Origin: Gemmatimonadota bacterium
GTDB lineage: Bacteria > Gemmatimonadota > Gemmatimonadetes > Palauibacterales > Palauibacteraceae
Direction of reading: 5' to 3'
Assembly (NCBI GenBank): GCA_029288095.1
Contig: JARFPW010000005.1
Location: 1-7,266 of the forward strand
DNA: 7,266 nt
Part shown: one piece after another, positions 1 to 5,569 of the stretch
Layout of the letters: every line of letters begins with the position of its first letter
Position numbering within the stretch: position 1 is the stretch's first letter
Translations under genes and position numbers: made by a program
Notes under the pieces: generated by a model
Told to the model about the DNA's origin: nothing
The model's input: only the letters and a program-made list of their open reading frames with translations
The model's database searches: none

Positions 1-87
1 GAGTACGCACTGACCGACCTAGGACGGCGAGAGCTCACGCGCTACCTGGATCATCTGGAATCGATCATCAGCACTGCACGTCGATGA
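1..87 (+). CDS. Winged-helix transcriptional regulator, C-terminal end (partial)
   Basis: Reading frame 1 is open from the window edge to TGA at 85-87 and gives 28 residues beginning EYALTDLGRRELTRYLDHLE. The pattern Y-x-L-T-x-x-G-R-x-x-L-x-x-Y-L-x-x-L-E is the usual end of a MarR/ArsR-like winged-helix domain: the last wing strand (YALT) followed by the C-terminal dimerisation helix. It would act in the cytoplasm as a DNA-binding regulator. The helix-turn-helix itself is outside the window, so target and ligand cannot be inferred. The stop overlaps the start of the next gene in ATGA (84-87), which suggests co-translation. The family call rests on a short tail only. Confidence 0.6.
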   Translation, partial: EYALTDLGRRELTRYLDHLESIISTARR

Positions 88-572
88 GAAGTCGAATGCC
101 GAAGTTCTCCGTCCTGGCCGTTCTTCTAGGGGCCGCCTGCACGATGCCCGACCCGCCGGCCCCCACCCAGGGGACATTTGACTGGACCTCGTTCCGGAGC
201 GCCGAGGTAGGATTCGAGCTGGAAGTTCCCGACGACTACCGGGCGGATGTGGAGTCGGGCGGGCATGCAGTTCTCTTCCGGGCCGAGCGAGGGGTTCCGG
301 TAAAGGTTTACTGGACGACCGAGGCCGCCTCGGGAGACCGGGGACTTTGGTTCGACGAGGATCCGGTGGGGCCCGCGATGCTGGCCGGCCGGGAAGGACA
401 GCTGTACGAGTATCTGCACTGCGACGGCCTCTTCTGCTCCCGGATGAAGTCCTACGTGATTCCCTTCCGCGACCGTCTCCTGGCGCTTGAATTCCGCAGC
501 AACGGAGATCTGCACGAGGTGAATCGCCACATCCTGGAGTCGTTCCGGATACGCGACACGATCCGAGGCTAG
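84..572 (+). CDS. Putative exported lipoprotein of unknown function
   Basis: This encodes 162 residues. Residues 1-19 form a short signal sequence with basic residues (MRSRMPK), a hydrophobic stretch (FSVLAVLLG) and a lipobox-like GAAC with Cys19. Gly at -3 is less usual than Leu, so lipidation is probable but not certain. A Pro/Thr-rich linker (about 20-30) leads into a single compact alpha/beta domain. It starts with a strand pattern like VGFELEVPDDY, and its end (LLALEFRS...ILESFRI) resembles small PsbP-like or 'surface-exposed' lipoprotein domains that end in an 'ILxSF' helix. I do not recognise a named family. Two further Cys (in LHCDGLFCSR) could form a disulfide. The start at 84 is chosen because it overlaps the upstream TGA; ATG at 96 is an alternative and would still keep the signal sequence. 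The gene ends in a CTAG shared with the opposing flavin reductase gene. Confidence 0.7.
   Translation: MRSRMPKFSVLAVLLGAACTMPDPPAPTQGTFDWTSFRSAEVGFELEVPDDYRADVESGGHAVLFRAERGVPVKVYWTTEAASGDRGLWFDEDPVGPAMLAGREGQLYEYLHCDGLFCSRMKSYVIPFRDRLLALEFRSNGDLHEVNRHILESFRIRDTIRG
569..572. other. Shared CTAG: overlapping stop codons of convergent genes
   Basis: CTAG is its own reverse complement. The plus-strand lipoprotein gene stops with TAG at 570-572 and the minus-strand flavin reductase gene stops with TAG read from 571 to 569. The two coding regions therefore overlap tail-to-tail by exactly four bases, leaving no room for an intergenic terminator. Confidence 0.9.
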
Positions 573-1198
573 GCCCGCGGCCTCGGAATAGTCAGAATTT
601 CCCCCACCGTGCTGTAATCGACTCCCCACAGACGACCGACCGGCCGCAGGGACGCAGTGTCGATCGCCAGCGAGCCGGCGCGGCGTTTCACGTCCCTGCG
701 CACCCGCACGGCCAGGACGCGTCCGACGACCAGAGTGTTGGGCGCGTCACCGAGATCCACTTCCCTGAACAACTCGCACTCCAGCACGGCGGCGGCGGAC
801 TTCACTGACGGGGCGCGGACCGCGGTCGCTTCCTGCTTCTCCAGGCCCGTCTCCCGGAACTCGTCGACGTCGGGTGCTACGTCCGCCGAGGATGCATTGA
901 CCGCCACGACGTGTGACTCGTCGACCACGTTGACCGTGAAGCATCCGGTGCCGCGAATGTTGGTCAACGAGTCTTTGGGACCCGAAGCCCGGTGGCCGAT
1001 CGACACGCCGACAAGCATCGGCGACGATGCCAGTGCGGCGAAATAGCTGAACGGCGCCAGGTTGTCGGCTCCTTCCGGCGACCGCGTGCCCAACCAGCCG
1101 ATCGGACGCGGCACGACGAGTGAAGTGAGCAGGTCGTAGCGCTCCCTGCCGTCCAGGTTATCCGCGACGTGCACATCCCAGCCCGGTGAATCTCCCAC
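569..1198 (-). CDS. Flavin reductase-like, FMN-binding split-barrel protein
   Basis: This encodes 209 residues, a usual length for the flavin reductase-like domain family (DIM6/NTAB type). Family features are the N-terminal VVPRPIGWLGTRSPEG (about 28-43) followed by NLAPFSYFAALASSP (46-60), the phosphate-binding type segment KDSLTNIRGTGCFTVN (75-90), the barrel strand VVGRVLAVRV (157-166) and the tail RPVGRLWGVDYSTVGE (185-200). Such proteins bind FMN and use NAD(P)H to reduce flavin or act as small flavin oxidoreductases in the cytoplasm; the substrate cannot be told from sequence. The start is GTG at 1198-1196, overlapping the upstream DUF2461 stop in TAGTG. There is no clear Shine-Dalgarno of its own, so translation is probably coupled. 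An in-frame GTG at codon 9 is an alternative start. Confidence 0.9.
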   Translation of the reverse strand: MGDSPGWDVHVADNLDGRERYDLLTSLVVPRPIGWLGTRSPEGADNLAPFSYFAALASSPMLVGVSIGHRASGPKDSLTNIRGTGCFTVNVVDESHVVAVNASSADVAPDVDEFRETGLEKQEATAVRAPSVKSAAAVLECELFREVDLGDAPNTLVVGRVLAVRVRRDVKRRAGSLAIDTASLRPVGRLWGVDYSTVGEILTIPRPRA

Positions 1199-1872
1199 TA
1201 GAAAGGCAGACCCAGGGCGTCAGTGAGAAACCGCATCAACGGGACCTGCTCCCGGCAGTGCGCTTCGAAGCGTTCGACGAATCCTCGACCGAGCACGTCC
1301 TTCTGCGTCAGGCGTCTGACAGCGATGAAATCCTTCCGCTTGAGGTCTTCTACCAGCGGATGGTCGGCGTCGAAGCCGCGCGGATGCCGCTTGAGCGTGT
1401 CTCCTTCCAGCTCCCAGCCGGCGGCGAATACTGCGTCGCGGGCCTTGGTCCAGTCCTTGGGAGCCTCGTCGATTCGGGACCGAATCGCGGTCAGCGCGGG
1501 GCCGTCAGGATGCCAAATGCCGGCTCCCACGAACACGTCGCCCGGTGCCAGGTGGAGGTAGAAACAGGGCGCGTGCGCGTCCTTGCCGGCTTCGTGTCGA
1601 AACTGAACACCGGCCGCCGTCTTGTACGGACTCTTGTCTTTCGAAAACCGCGTGTCCCGGTGAATGCGAAACAGCGATCCGCCTGACTTCTTGGCCACTG
1701 CTAGCATGGATGGACTGATCGCCGCCAGTGGCTCCTCGAAGGCCTGGATGAACGCAAGCAGGGGCTCGCGCACGGACTCCTCATACCTGGCCTGGTTCGC
1801 TTTGAACCACTCGCGGTCGTTGTTAGCCTCGAGATCCGAAAAAAACTGAAACAGGTCGGGGGTGAGCTTCAT
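1198..1872 (-). CDS. DUF2461 (TIGR02453-type) protein
   Basis: This encodes 224 residues, the normal length for the DUF2461 family. The N-terminus (LTPDLFQFFSDLEANNDREWF) and the central signature FRIHRDTRFSKDKSPYKTAAG (about 68-88) are diagnostic. They are followed by the strand segment FYLHLAPGDVFVGAGIWHPD (104-123) and a C-terminal basic helix region (LKRKDFIAVRRLTQKD). The biochemical function of the family is not established; it is soluble and presumably cytoplasmic. The ATG at 1872-1870 is preceded by GGAGG at 1886-1882 with a 9-nt gap, which fixes the start. It is first of two genes, sharing one base with the flavin reductase start (TAGTG). The pairing with a flavin reductase could be functional or only positional. 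Confidence 0.92.
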   Translation of the reverse strand: MKLTPDLFQFFSDLEANNDREWFKANQARYEESVREPLLAFIQAFEEPLAAISPSMLAVAKKSGGSLFRIHRDTRFSKDKSPYKTAAGVQFRHEAGKDAHAPCFYLHLAPGDVFVGAGIWHPDGPALTAIRSRIDEAPKDWTKARDAVFAAGWELEGDTLKRHPRGFDADHPLVEDLKRKDFIAVRRLTQKDVLGRGFVERFEAHCREQVPLMRFLTDALGLPF

Positions 1873-2363
1873 CGCCTATCGCCTCCGTGCATAAGACAGG
1901 GCACTACGCGTCGGTCGAAAGTCAGCGACGGAGAATAGCGACAGCCGGGTTCCAGAGGGAAGTTCGGGGGCTCGGCGGTGGGGAAGACAGGCGGACAGAC
2001 GCTCCGAGGCACTCCCCGGCTTATCAGGTTGTTGTGGTCCGGTGTGCGCCCGGAGCATCTAACCGTCCTACCTGCCGCTCCACTGTGGCAAGAGGCGAAC
2101 CGATCGCGCACCGCGGTCGACTCGTCTCGTCGCCGCGTAATCATTATCGTGTTGTATAGTAACATTTTACGAGCATCGCACCATGCTGGTTACGGCCTGG
2201 CTGCCGAATGCGCAGCGCCGGCATTGACTCGCCTCCGAGGGGGCGGCAGTGTGGCGTTTGCGAGACTGTCGGCGCATTTCGCCATGCGCTTTCGGAGGTG
2301 TTCACGACCACGCATGTTTCGGCCGCTCACCAGAAGCCACGACACTCCTTAGAGACTGGACCG
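1873..2363. other. Divergent intergenic region with no convincing gene
   Basis: About 490 bp separate the minus-strand DUF2461 start from the plus-strand MATE start. Short open frames run through it on both strands, but none has recognisable protein character or a good ribosome-binding site. It contains an AT-rich element at 2137-2170 (listed separately). It also contains small inverted repeats: CCGAGG/CCCCGG at 2004-2009 and 2014-2019 (one G-T pair, 4-nt loop), TCCGG/CCGGA at 2038-2042 and 2050-2054 (7-nt loop), and GGAGC/GCTCC at 2052-2056 and 2077-2081. The last two share bases 2052-2054 and cannot form together. No tRNA or known riboswitch was recognised. The region presumably carries the promoters of both flanking operons. 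Confidence 0.6.
2137..2170. promoter_or_regulatory. AT-rich promoter/operator candidate upstream of the MATE operon
   Basis: In an otherwise GC-rich stretch this segment is strongly AT-rich. It holds a 15-bp imperfect dyad TGTTGTATAGTAACA at 2150-2164 (arms TGTT/AACA) and is bounded by GTAA (2137) and TTAC (2167-2170). TATAGT at 2155-2160 resembles a plus-strand -10 box, and GATAAT on the minus strand (2149-2144) resembles a -10 box towards DUF2461. No good -35 box is seen for either. The TGTT...AACA symmetry is reminiscent of operators of Fur/Zur-type or other dimeric regulators, but no consensus is matched closely. The site lies about 195 bp before the MATE start. Confidence 0.35.
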
Positions 2364-3674
2364 ATGCCGTCGCCGACCCTCCGCGACCACGATCGCGACA
2401 TCATGCGACTCGGACTGCCCGCGCTGGGAGCTCTGGCGGCGGATCCGCTCGTGTCGATCGTGGACACGATCTTCGTCGGGCGCCTGGGCGTGGTCCCGCT
2501 GGCCGCCCTCGGGGTGAACGTGGCCGTGTTCTCGCTGGCTTTCGTTCTGTTCAACGTGCTCGAGTACGGAACTACTCCGCTGGTGGCTCGGGCCGGCGGC
2601 AGGGGCGATCATCGGGCGGCTGGGCGGACCGTCATCCAGGCTCTGAGTGTGGCTGCCCTGGCGGGCCCGCTGGCGACGCTAGTCCTGCTGACCCTCGCGC
2701 GACCGATCGTCGATGTGATGGGAGCGACGGGAGAGCTTGTCGATCCCGCCCTCGGCTATCTGAGGATTCGCGCGTTGGCGGCCCCGGCGGTCCTGGTCGT
2801 CACGGCGGGACATGGCATCTTCCGCGGCTATCTGGACACGCGCACGCCGCTCGTCGTCACTCTCGGGCTCAACCTGGTGAACCTGGTCCTGGATCCGCTG
2901 CTGATCTTCGGACTCGGACTAGGTATCGAGGGCGCCGCGATCGCCACCGTGGTCGCGCAATGGACGGGCGCCCTGTGGTTTCTCGACCTGCTGCTCCGCC
3001 GTCGCCGAAGAGATCTCGGTATCGAACTGGTGATCCCACGCCTGTCTGAGTTGATACCGTTCCTGCGAATCGGAGGCGTGCTCGCCCTGCGCACGTTCGC
3101 GCTGATCGGGACGATGACCCTCGCCACGGCGGTGGCGACCCGCGTCGGCACCGTTGAGGTCGCGGCGCACCTCGTCGCGACCGAAATCTGGTTGTTCCTC
3201 GCGCTCGTAGTGGACGCTCTGGCCGTGGCCGGGCAGGCGCTGGTAGCTCGATACCGGGGAGCGGGCGACCCGGCGTCCGCGCGTGCAGCCGCGGATCGGC
3301 TGCTCGTGTGGGGCCTGCGGATCGGCGTCGGTCTCGCGGCCCTGTTTCTCGCCCTGGCGCCCGTGTTGCCCAGCCTGTTCACGCCGGATATTGAAGTGGT
3401 GGCCGCCATCCTCCTCGTGTACCCTTTCATCGTGTTCATGCAGCCACTCAACGCAGTCGTGTTCGTGTGGGACGGGGTGTTTCTCGGCGCGGAGGACTTC
3501 CGGTTCCTGGCGGCGCAGATGCTCCTCTCCGGCACGGCCGCCGGAATCGTTCTTCTGCTGGTCCTGCCTATGGGGTGGGGATTGATCGGAGTATGGTGGG
3601 GCATGGTTACCCTGATGCTGGTTCGAGCCCTGACGCTGGGGTGGCGGTACTGGCGGGCCTGTCCGGCGGCCTGA
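2364..3674 (+). CDS. MATE-family (DinF-like) multidrug/cation-coupled efflux transporter
   Basis: This encodes 436 residues with about 12 hydrophobic segments, the usual MATE size and topology, so it is an inner-membrane antiporter. Recognisable features are the N-terminal amphipathic start and TM1 (IMRLGLPALGALAADPLVS, then IVDTIFVGRLG with Asp34), the N-x3-DPLLIFGLGLGIEGAAIAT motif (173-195) typical of the DinF/plant-like branch, a basic loop LRRRRRD (211-217) between the two halves, and a second half with VEVAAHLVATEIWLF and ALVARYRGAGD. MATE proteins export organic cations or drugs using Na+ or H+ gradients; the substrate here is unknown. The ATG at 2364 is chosen because homology begins with RDIMRLGLPALG directly after it. 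The in-frame extension back to 2208 is not MATE-like. The Shine-Dalgarno is weak (CTGGA). TGA overlaps the next ATG (TGATG). Confidence 0.93.
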   Translation: MPSPTLRDHDRDIMRLGLPALGALAADPLVSIVDTIFVGRLGVVPLAALGVNVAVFSLAFVLFNVLEYGTTPLVARAGGRGDHRAAGRTVIQALSVAALAGPLATLVLLTLARPIVDVMGATGELVDPALGYLRIRALAAPAVLVVTAGHGIFRGYLDTRTPLVVTLGLNLVNLVLDPLLIFGLGLGIEGAAIATVVAQWTGALWFLDLLLRRRRRDLGIELVIPRLSELIPFLRIGGVLALRTFALIGTMTLATAVATRVGTVEVAAHLVATEIWLFLALVVDALAVAGQALVARYRGAGDPASARAAADRLLVWGLRIGVGLAALFLALAPVLPSLFTPDIEVVAAILLVYPFIVFMQPLNAVVFVWDGVFLGAEDFRFLAAQMLLSGTAAGIVLLLVLPMGWGLIGVWWGMVTLMLVRALTLGWRYWRACPAA

Positions 3675-4381
3675 TGTTCGACTTCGATTCGCTCGGCACG
3701 GCACTTCAGCACGATCCGCTCCTCGCTATCGTCCTGCTGTTCGCCGCTGGAGTCCTGACCAGCCTCACGCCCTGTGTTTATCCGATGATCCCCATCACCG
3801 CGGGTATCATCGGCGGGAGCGCGGGACCGGGGGCCCGCCGGGGACGGGTCGCCGCCCTGACTGCCGCCTACGTCACCGGGTTGGCCACCCTGTACGCGAC
3901 CGCCGGGTTGCTCGCGGGGCTGTCTGGCCAGCTGTTCGGGACCCTGGCCGCCAGCTGGTGGGCCCGGGGCCTGATCGCCGGGCTGCTCACTGTCTTCGGA
4001 CTCGCTTTGCTCGACGTCATCCCGGTGCCGATGCCGCGGCGCCTGCTGGACCGCGTCGCCGGGTTGAAGGGCGGCTCGGTACCGGCGGTGTTCCTGCTGG
4101 GCGCCACGTCGGGTCTGGTCGCCGCCCCGTGTGGCGCGCCGGCCTTTGCGGCCGTATTGACCTGGGTATCCACCACGGGGAGCGGAACACTCGGCTTCGT
4201 ATACCTGTTCGTATTCTCGTTGGGTATGACCACGCTGCTGGTAGTCGTCGGCCTGTCAGCTGGCCTGGCAAGCCGGCTGCCGGCGCCGGGACCCTGGACA
4301 CTGTGGATAAAACGGGCGGGTGGGATCCTGCTACTCGCCATGGCGGCATACTACGTCTATCAGGCCTGGTTGGTCTGGTAG
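3674..4381 (+). CDS. ccdA: CcdA/DsbD-type transmembrane thiol-disulfide electron carrier
   Basis: This encodes 235 residues and six predicted transmembrane helices, the size of CcdA proteins and of the DsbD membrane domain. The two redox-active Cys are present in their conserved settings: Cys34 in TSLTPCVYPMIPIT (30-43) and Cys153 in GLVAAPCGAPAFAAVL (147-162). Both are followed by Pro or Gly/Ala-Pro as in the family. It would take electrons from cytoplasmic thioredoxin and pass them to periplasmic thiol proteins. The start ATG at 3674-3676 shares its A with the MATE TGA, so translation is probably coupled. The next gene encodes an exported thioredoxin-like protein, the natural redox partner. 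CcdA is used as a family label; the CVYP motif is closer to DsbD than to classical cytochrome c biogenesis CcdA. Confidence 0.93.
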   Translation: MFDFDSLGTALQHDPLLAIVLLFAAGVLTSLTPCVYPMIPITAGIIGGSAGPGARRGRVAALTAAYVTGLATLYATAGLLAGLSGQLFGTLAASWWARGLIAGLLTVFGLALLDVIPVPMPRRLLDRVAGLKGGSVPAVFLLGATSGLVAAPCGAPAFAAVLTWVSTTGSGTLGFVYLFVFSLGMTTLLVVVGLSAGLASRLPAPGPWTLWIKRAGGILLLAMAAYYVYQAWLVW

Positions 4382-4401
4382 CAAACAAGGGACCGGATCA
4401 G

Positions 4402-4920
4402 ATGCGCGGAAAGTTGCTCGTGGCCGTCTGCCTGCTGTTGGCCTCTACGGCCCAGTCGATCCACGCCCAAACCCGCATGGGAATCGAGCTGGGCAGCCGC
4501 CCGGCACCGCTGGCACTCGAAGCGGTGGATGGAGGCCTGGTGGACCTGCCCATCGGGAGTCGTCCGGTGCTTCTGGAGTTCTGGGCCACATGGTGCGCCA
4601 AGTGTCGAGCGCTCCACCCGATAATGATCGCGGCTCACGAGGAGTTCGGTGACCGCGTATCGTTCTATGGCATCGCAGTGGCGGTCGGTCAGTCGCCGCG
4701 GCGAGTCCGCCGACACCTGGACAAGCACCCGTTGCCCTTCCCTATGCTGTGGGACTCCGAGGGCGAGGCCGTGCGCAGGTTCATGGCCCCCGTGACATCC
4801 TACATCGTCATCCTCGACGCCCAGGGCCGTGTCGCTTACACGGGCGCCGACACGGAACAGGACGTGCTCGGAGCGCTCCGCCGCATCGTAGGCGCCCCTC
4901 AGTCCAGCGAAGACTCCTGA
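4402..4920 (+). CDS. Exported thioredoxin-fold (TlpA/ResA-like) thiol-disulfide protein
   Basis: This encodes 172 residues. A Sec-type signal peptide (1-22: MRGK, hydrophobic LLVAVCLLLAS, ending SIHA before Gln) is followed by a thioredoxin fold. The active site is EFWATWCAKC, with Cys65 and Cys68. The thioredoxin cis-Pro is best placed at Pro130 (FMAPVTSYIVILDAQGRV). The insertion between them resembles the TlpA/ResA/CcmG group. It should act outside the cytoplasmic membrane as a reductant or disulfide exchanger, reduced by the CcdA protein encoded 20 bp upstream. A good Shine-Dalgarno AAGGGA (4387-4392), 9 nt before ATG, fixes the start. Its 3' end overlaps the 3' end of the opposing selenoperoxiredoxin gene by 22 bp (4899-4920), whose product is a candidate client. 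Confidence 0.92.
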   Translation: MRGKLLVAVCLLLASTAQSIHAQTRMGIELGSRPAPLALEAVDGGLVDLPIGSRPVLLEFWATWCAKCRALHPIMIAAHEEFGDRVSFYGIAVAVGQSPRRVRRHLDKHPLPFPMLWDSEGEAVRRFMAPVTSYIVILDAQGRVAYTGADTEQDVLGALRRIVGAPQSSEDS

Positions 4921-5486
4921 GGCGAAGCGATCCGGTCGATCGCCGTTCCCAATTCGACGTACGCAGACGGGTCGATCTCGCGAAACGGCGCGGCGACCCA
5001 GCGAATCACACCGTCCGAATCGATCACGAACACCGTGCGGTTGTCGATCACGCCTCGACGGGTTTCGCGCCACGCCCCGTACATCTTTCCGACCTCCGAA
5101 CCCGGGTCGCTGCCGAACAGGAACGGGAAGTCCGCGTCTTCGGCCCAACTGCGGAGCGCTTCCGGCGGGTCGGTGCTTATGGCCAGCAGAACGATGTCGC
5201 GGCCCCCGCGAAACAACTGTGCGTACTGATCACGGTACGCTTCCATTTGGATCGTTCACCCGGGGGTCCGGGCCCTGAAGAAGAAGGCGAGGACCACTGT
5301 CTTGCCGCGGAAGTCGCTGAGGTGGATCGGATCCTGCAACACACCGTATCGGGTCGACCCGGTGATTGCGAAGTCCGGGGCTTCGGCTCCCGGGGCCAGC
5401 GGCTCGCCGGTCTGTTGAGCCTGGGCCGGCATCGCGCCGATGAGGCTTACCGTGACCAGCGGCGCGGCAATGAACCGACGAATCAT
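4899..5486 (-). CDS. Selenocysteine-containing exported peroxiredoxin (AhpC/TSA redoxin family), UGA read through as Sec77
   Basis: Read with the in-frame TGA at 5258-5256 as selenocysteine, this is one continuous 195-residue protein. Residues 1-24 are a signal peptide (MIRRFIAAPLVTVSLIGA..., cleavage likely after AQA). Then come the redoxin start GAEAPDFAITG (33-43), LSDFRGKTVVLAFFF (56-70), the active-site motif RARTPG-Sec-TIQMEAYRDQY (71-87), LLAISTDPPEALRSWAED, FLFGSDPGSEVGKMYGA and VFVIDSDGVIRWV. Peroxiredoxins have T-P-G-C-T at the peroxidatic Cys; here TGA sits exactly at that Cys. There is no Cys anywhere in the protein, so it would be a '1-Sec' enzyme needing an external thiol. The start ATG at 5486-5484 has GGGAG at 5496-5492, 5 nt away. 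Translation ends at TGA 4901-4899, 22 bp inside the thioredoxin gene. Automated gene callers would split it into two ORFs. Confidence 0.92.
5221..5240 (-). promoter_or_regulatory. Bacterial SECIS-like stem-loop
   Basis: In the mRNA, 15 nt after the UGA, GCGUAC (5240-5235) can pair perfectly with GUACGC (5226-5221) around the 8-nt loop CGUGAUCA (5234-5227). The loop begins 22 nt after the UGA. This meets the known requirements for a bacterial SECIS: it lies directly downstream inside the coding region, the apical loop is roughly 16-37 nt from UGA, and there is a G in the first two loop bases (here G then U) for SelB recognition. The hairpin encodes AYRDQYA. Confidence 0.8.
5256..5258 (-). other. 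Selenocysteine UGA codon (Sec77)
   Basis: On the minus strand the codons are ACC CCC GGG TGA ACG ATC CAA ATG, that is T-P-G-Sec-T-I-Q-M. The frame is open on both sides, with strong peroxiredoxin character immediately before and after. The TGA occupies the peroxidatic Cys position of the T-P-G-C-T motif. TGA to TGC or TGT is a one-base difference, as is normal for Sec/Cys homologue pairs. Confidence 0.92.
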
Positions 5487-5569
5487 GCGGTCTCCCTGGT
5501 GTGGATGGATCCCGGAACGCTTCCCGGGGTTCAGTTCCCTAACCAAACATAAGGTCGGGAGGGCCGCTC
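5487..5569. promoter_or_regulatory. Divergent promoter region between selenoperoxiredoxin and CAP-domain genes
   Basis: These 83 bp separate the two divergent starts and must hold at least the proximal control elements of both genes. Visible are the minus-strand Shine-Dalgarno GGGAG (5496-5492) and the plus-strand GGGAGGG (5557-5563). A short inverted repeat CCCGG/CCGGG (5511-5515 and 5524-5528) surrounds an 8-nt loop. No sigma-70-like -10/-35 pair is convincing on either strand. Confidence 0.45.
5557..5563 (+). promoter_or_regulatory. Ribosome binding site deciding a TTG start
   Basis: GGGAGGG lies 6 nt before TTG at 5570-5572. It supports the TTG as start of the CAP-domain gene, because the signal peptide (RRITGILVGLLL) begins directly after it. 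Confidence 0.75.

Noticed and set aside
2038..2054. tRNA anticodon-like 5-bp stem with 7-nt loop
   Set aside because: The loop lacks U33 on both strands, and no acceptor or T-arm can be built around it.
2183..2227. 14-codon reading frame (MLVTAWLPNAQRRH) before the MATE gene
   Set aside because: There is no ribosome-binding site, no run of regulatory codons and no attenuator-like pairing, so it is not supportable as a leader peptide.
2208..2363. Upstream extension of the MATE protein
   Set aside because: The 52 extra residues are hydrophilic and Cys/Arg/His-rich with no family match. MATE homology begins just after 2364.
3467..3673. Upstream extension of the CcdA protein inside the MATE gene
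   Set aside because: The extra frame is out of phase with the MATE reading frame and is low-complexity Gly/Arg-rich. CcdA homology starts right after ATG 3674.
2828..3712. Long minus-strand open frame opposite the MATE gene (294 codons)
   Set aside because: The translation is Arg/Ser/Thr-rich with no domain. It is an antisense shadow of a high-GC membrane-protein gene.
5256..5258. TGA as a nonsense mutation making a peroxiredoxin pseudogene
   Set aside because: The stop falls exactly on the catalytic Cys codon, there is no other lesion, both flanks are well conserved in the same frame, and a SECIS-like hairpin follows at the right distance.
5487..5546. N-terminal extension of the selenoperoxiredoxin to a start at 5546
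   Set aside because: The extra 20 residues are not signal-like. The ATG at 5486 has a Shine-Dalgarno and begins a typical signal peptide.
4749..5552. Plus-strand open frame of 267 codons opposite the selenoperoxiredoxin gene
   Set aside because: It has Arg/Asp-rich shadow composition and no start signal, and it covers two real genes.
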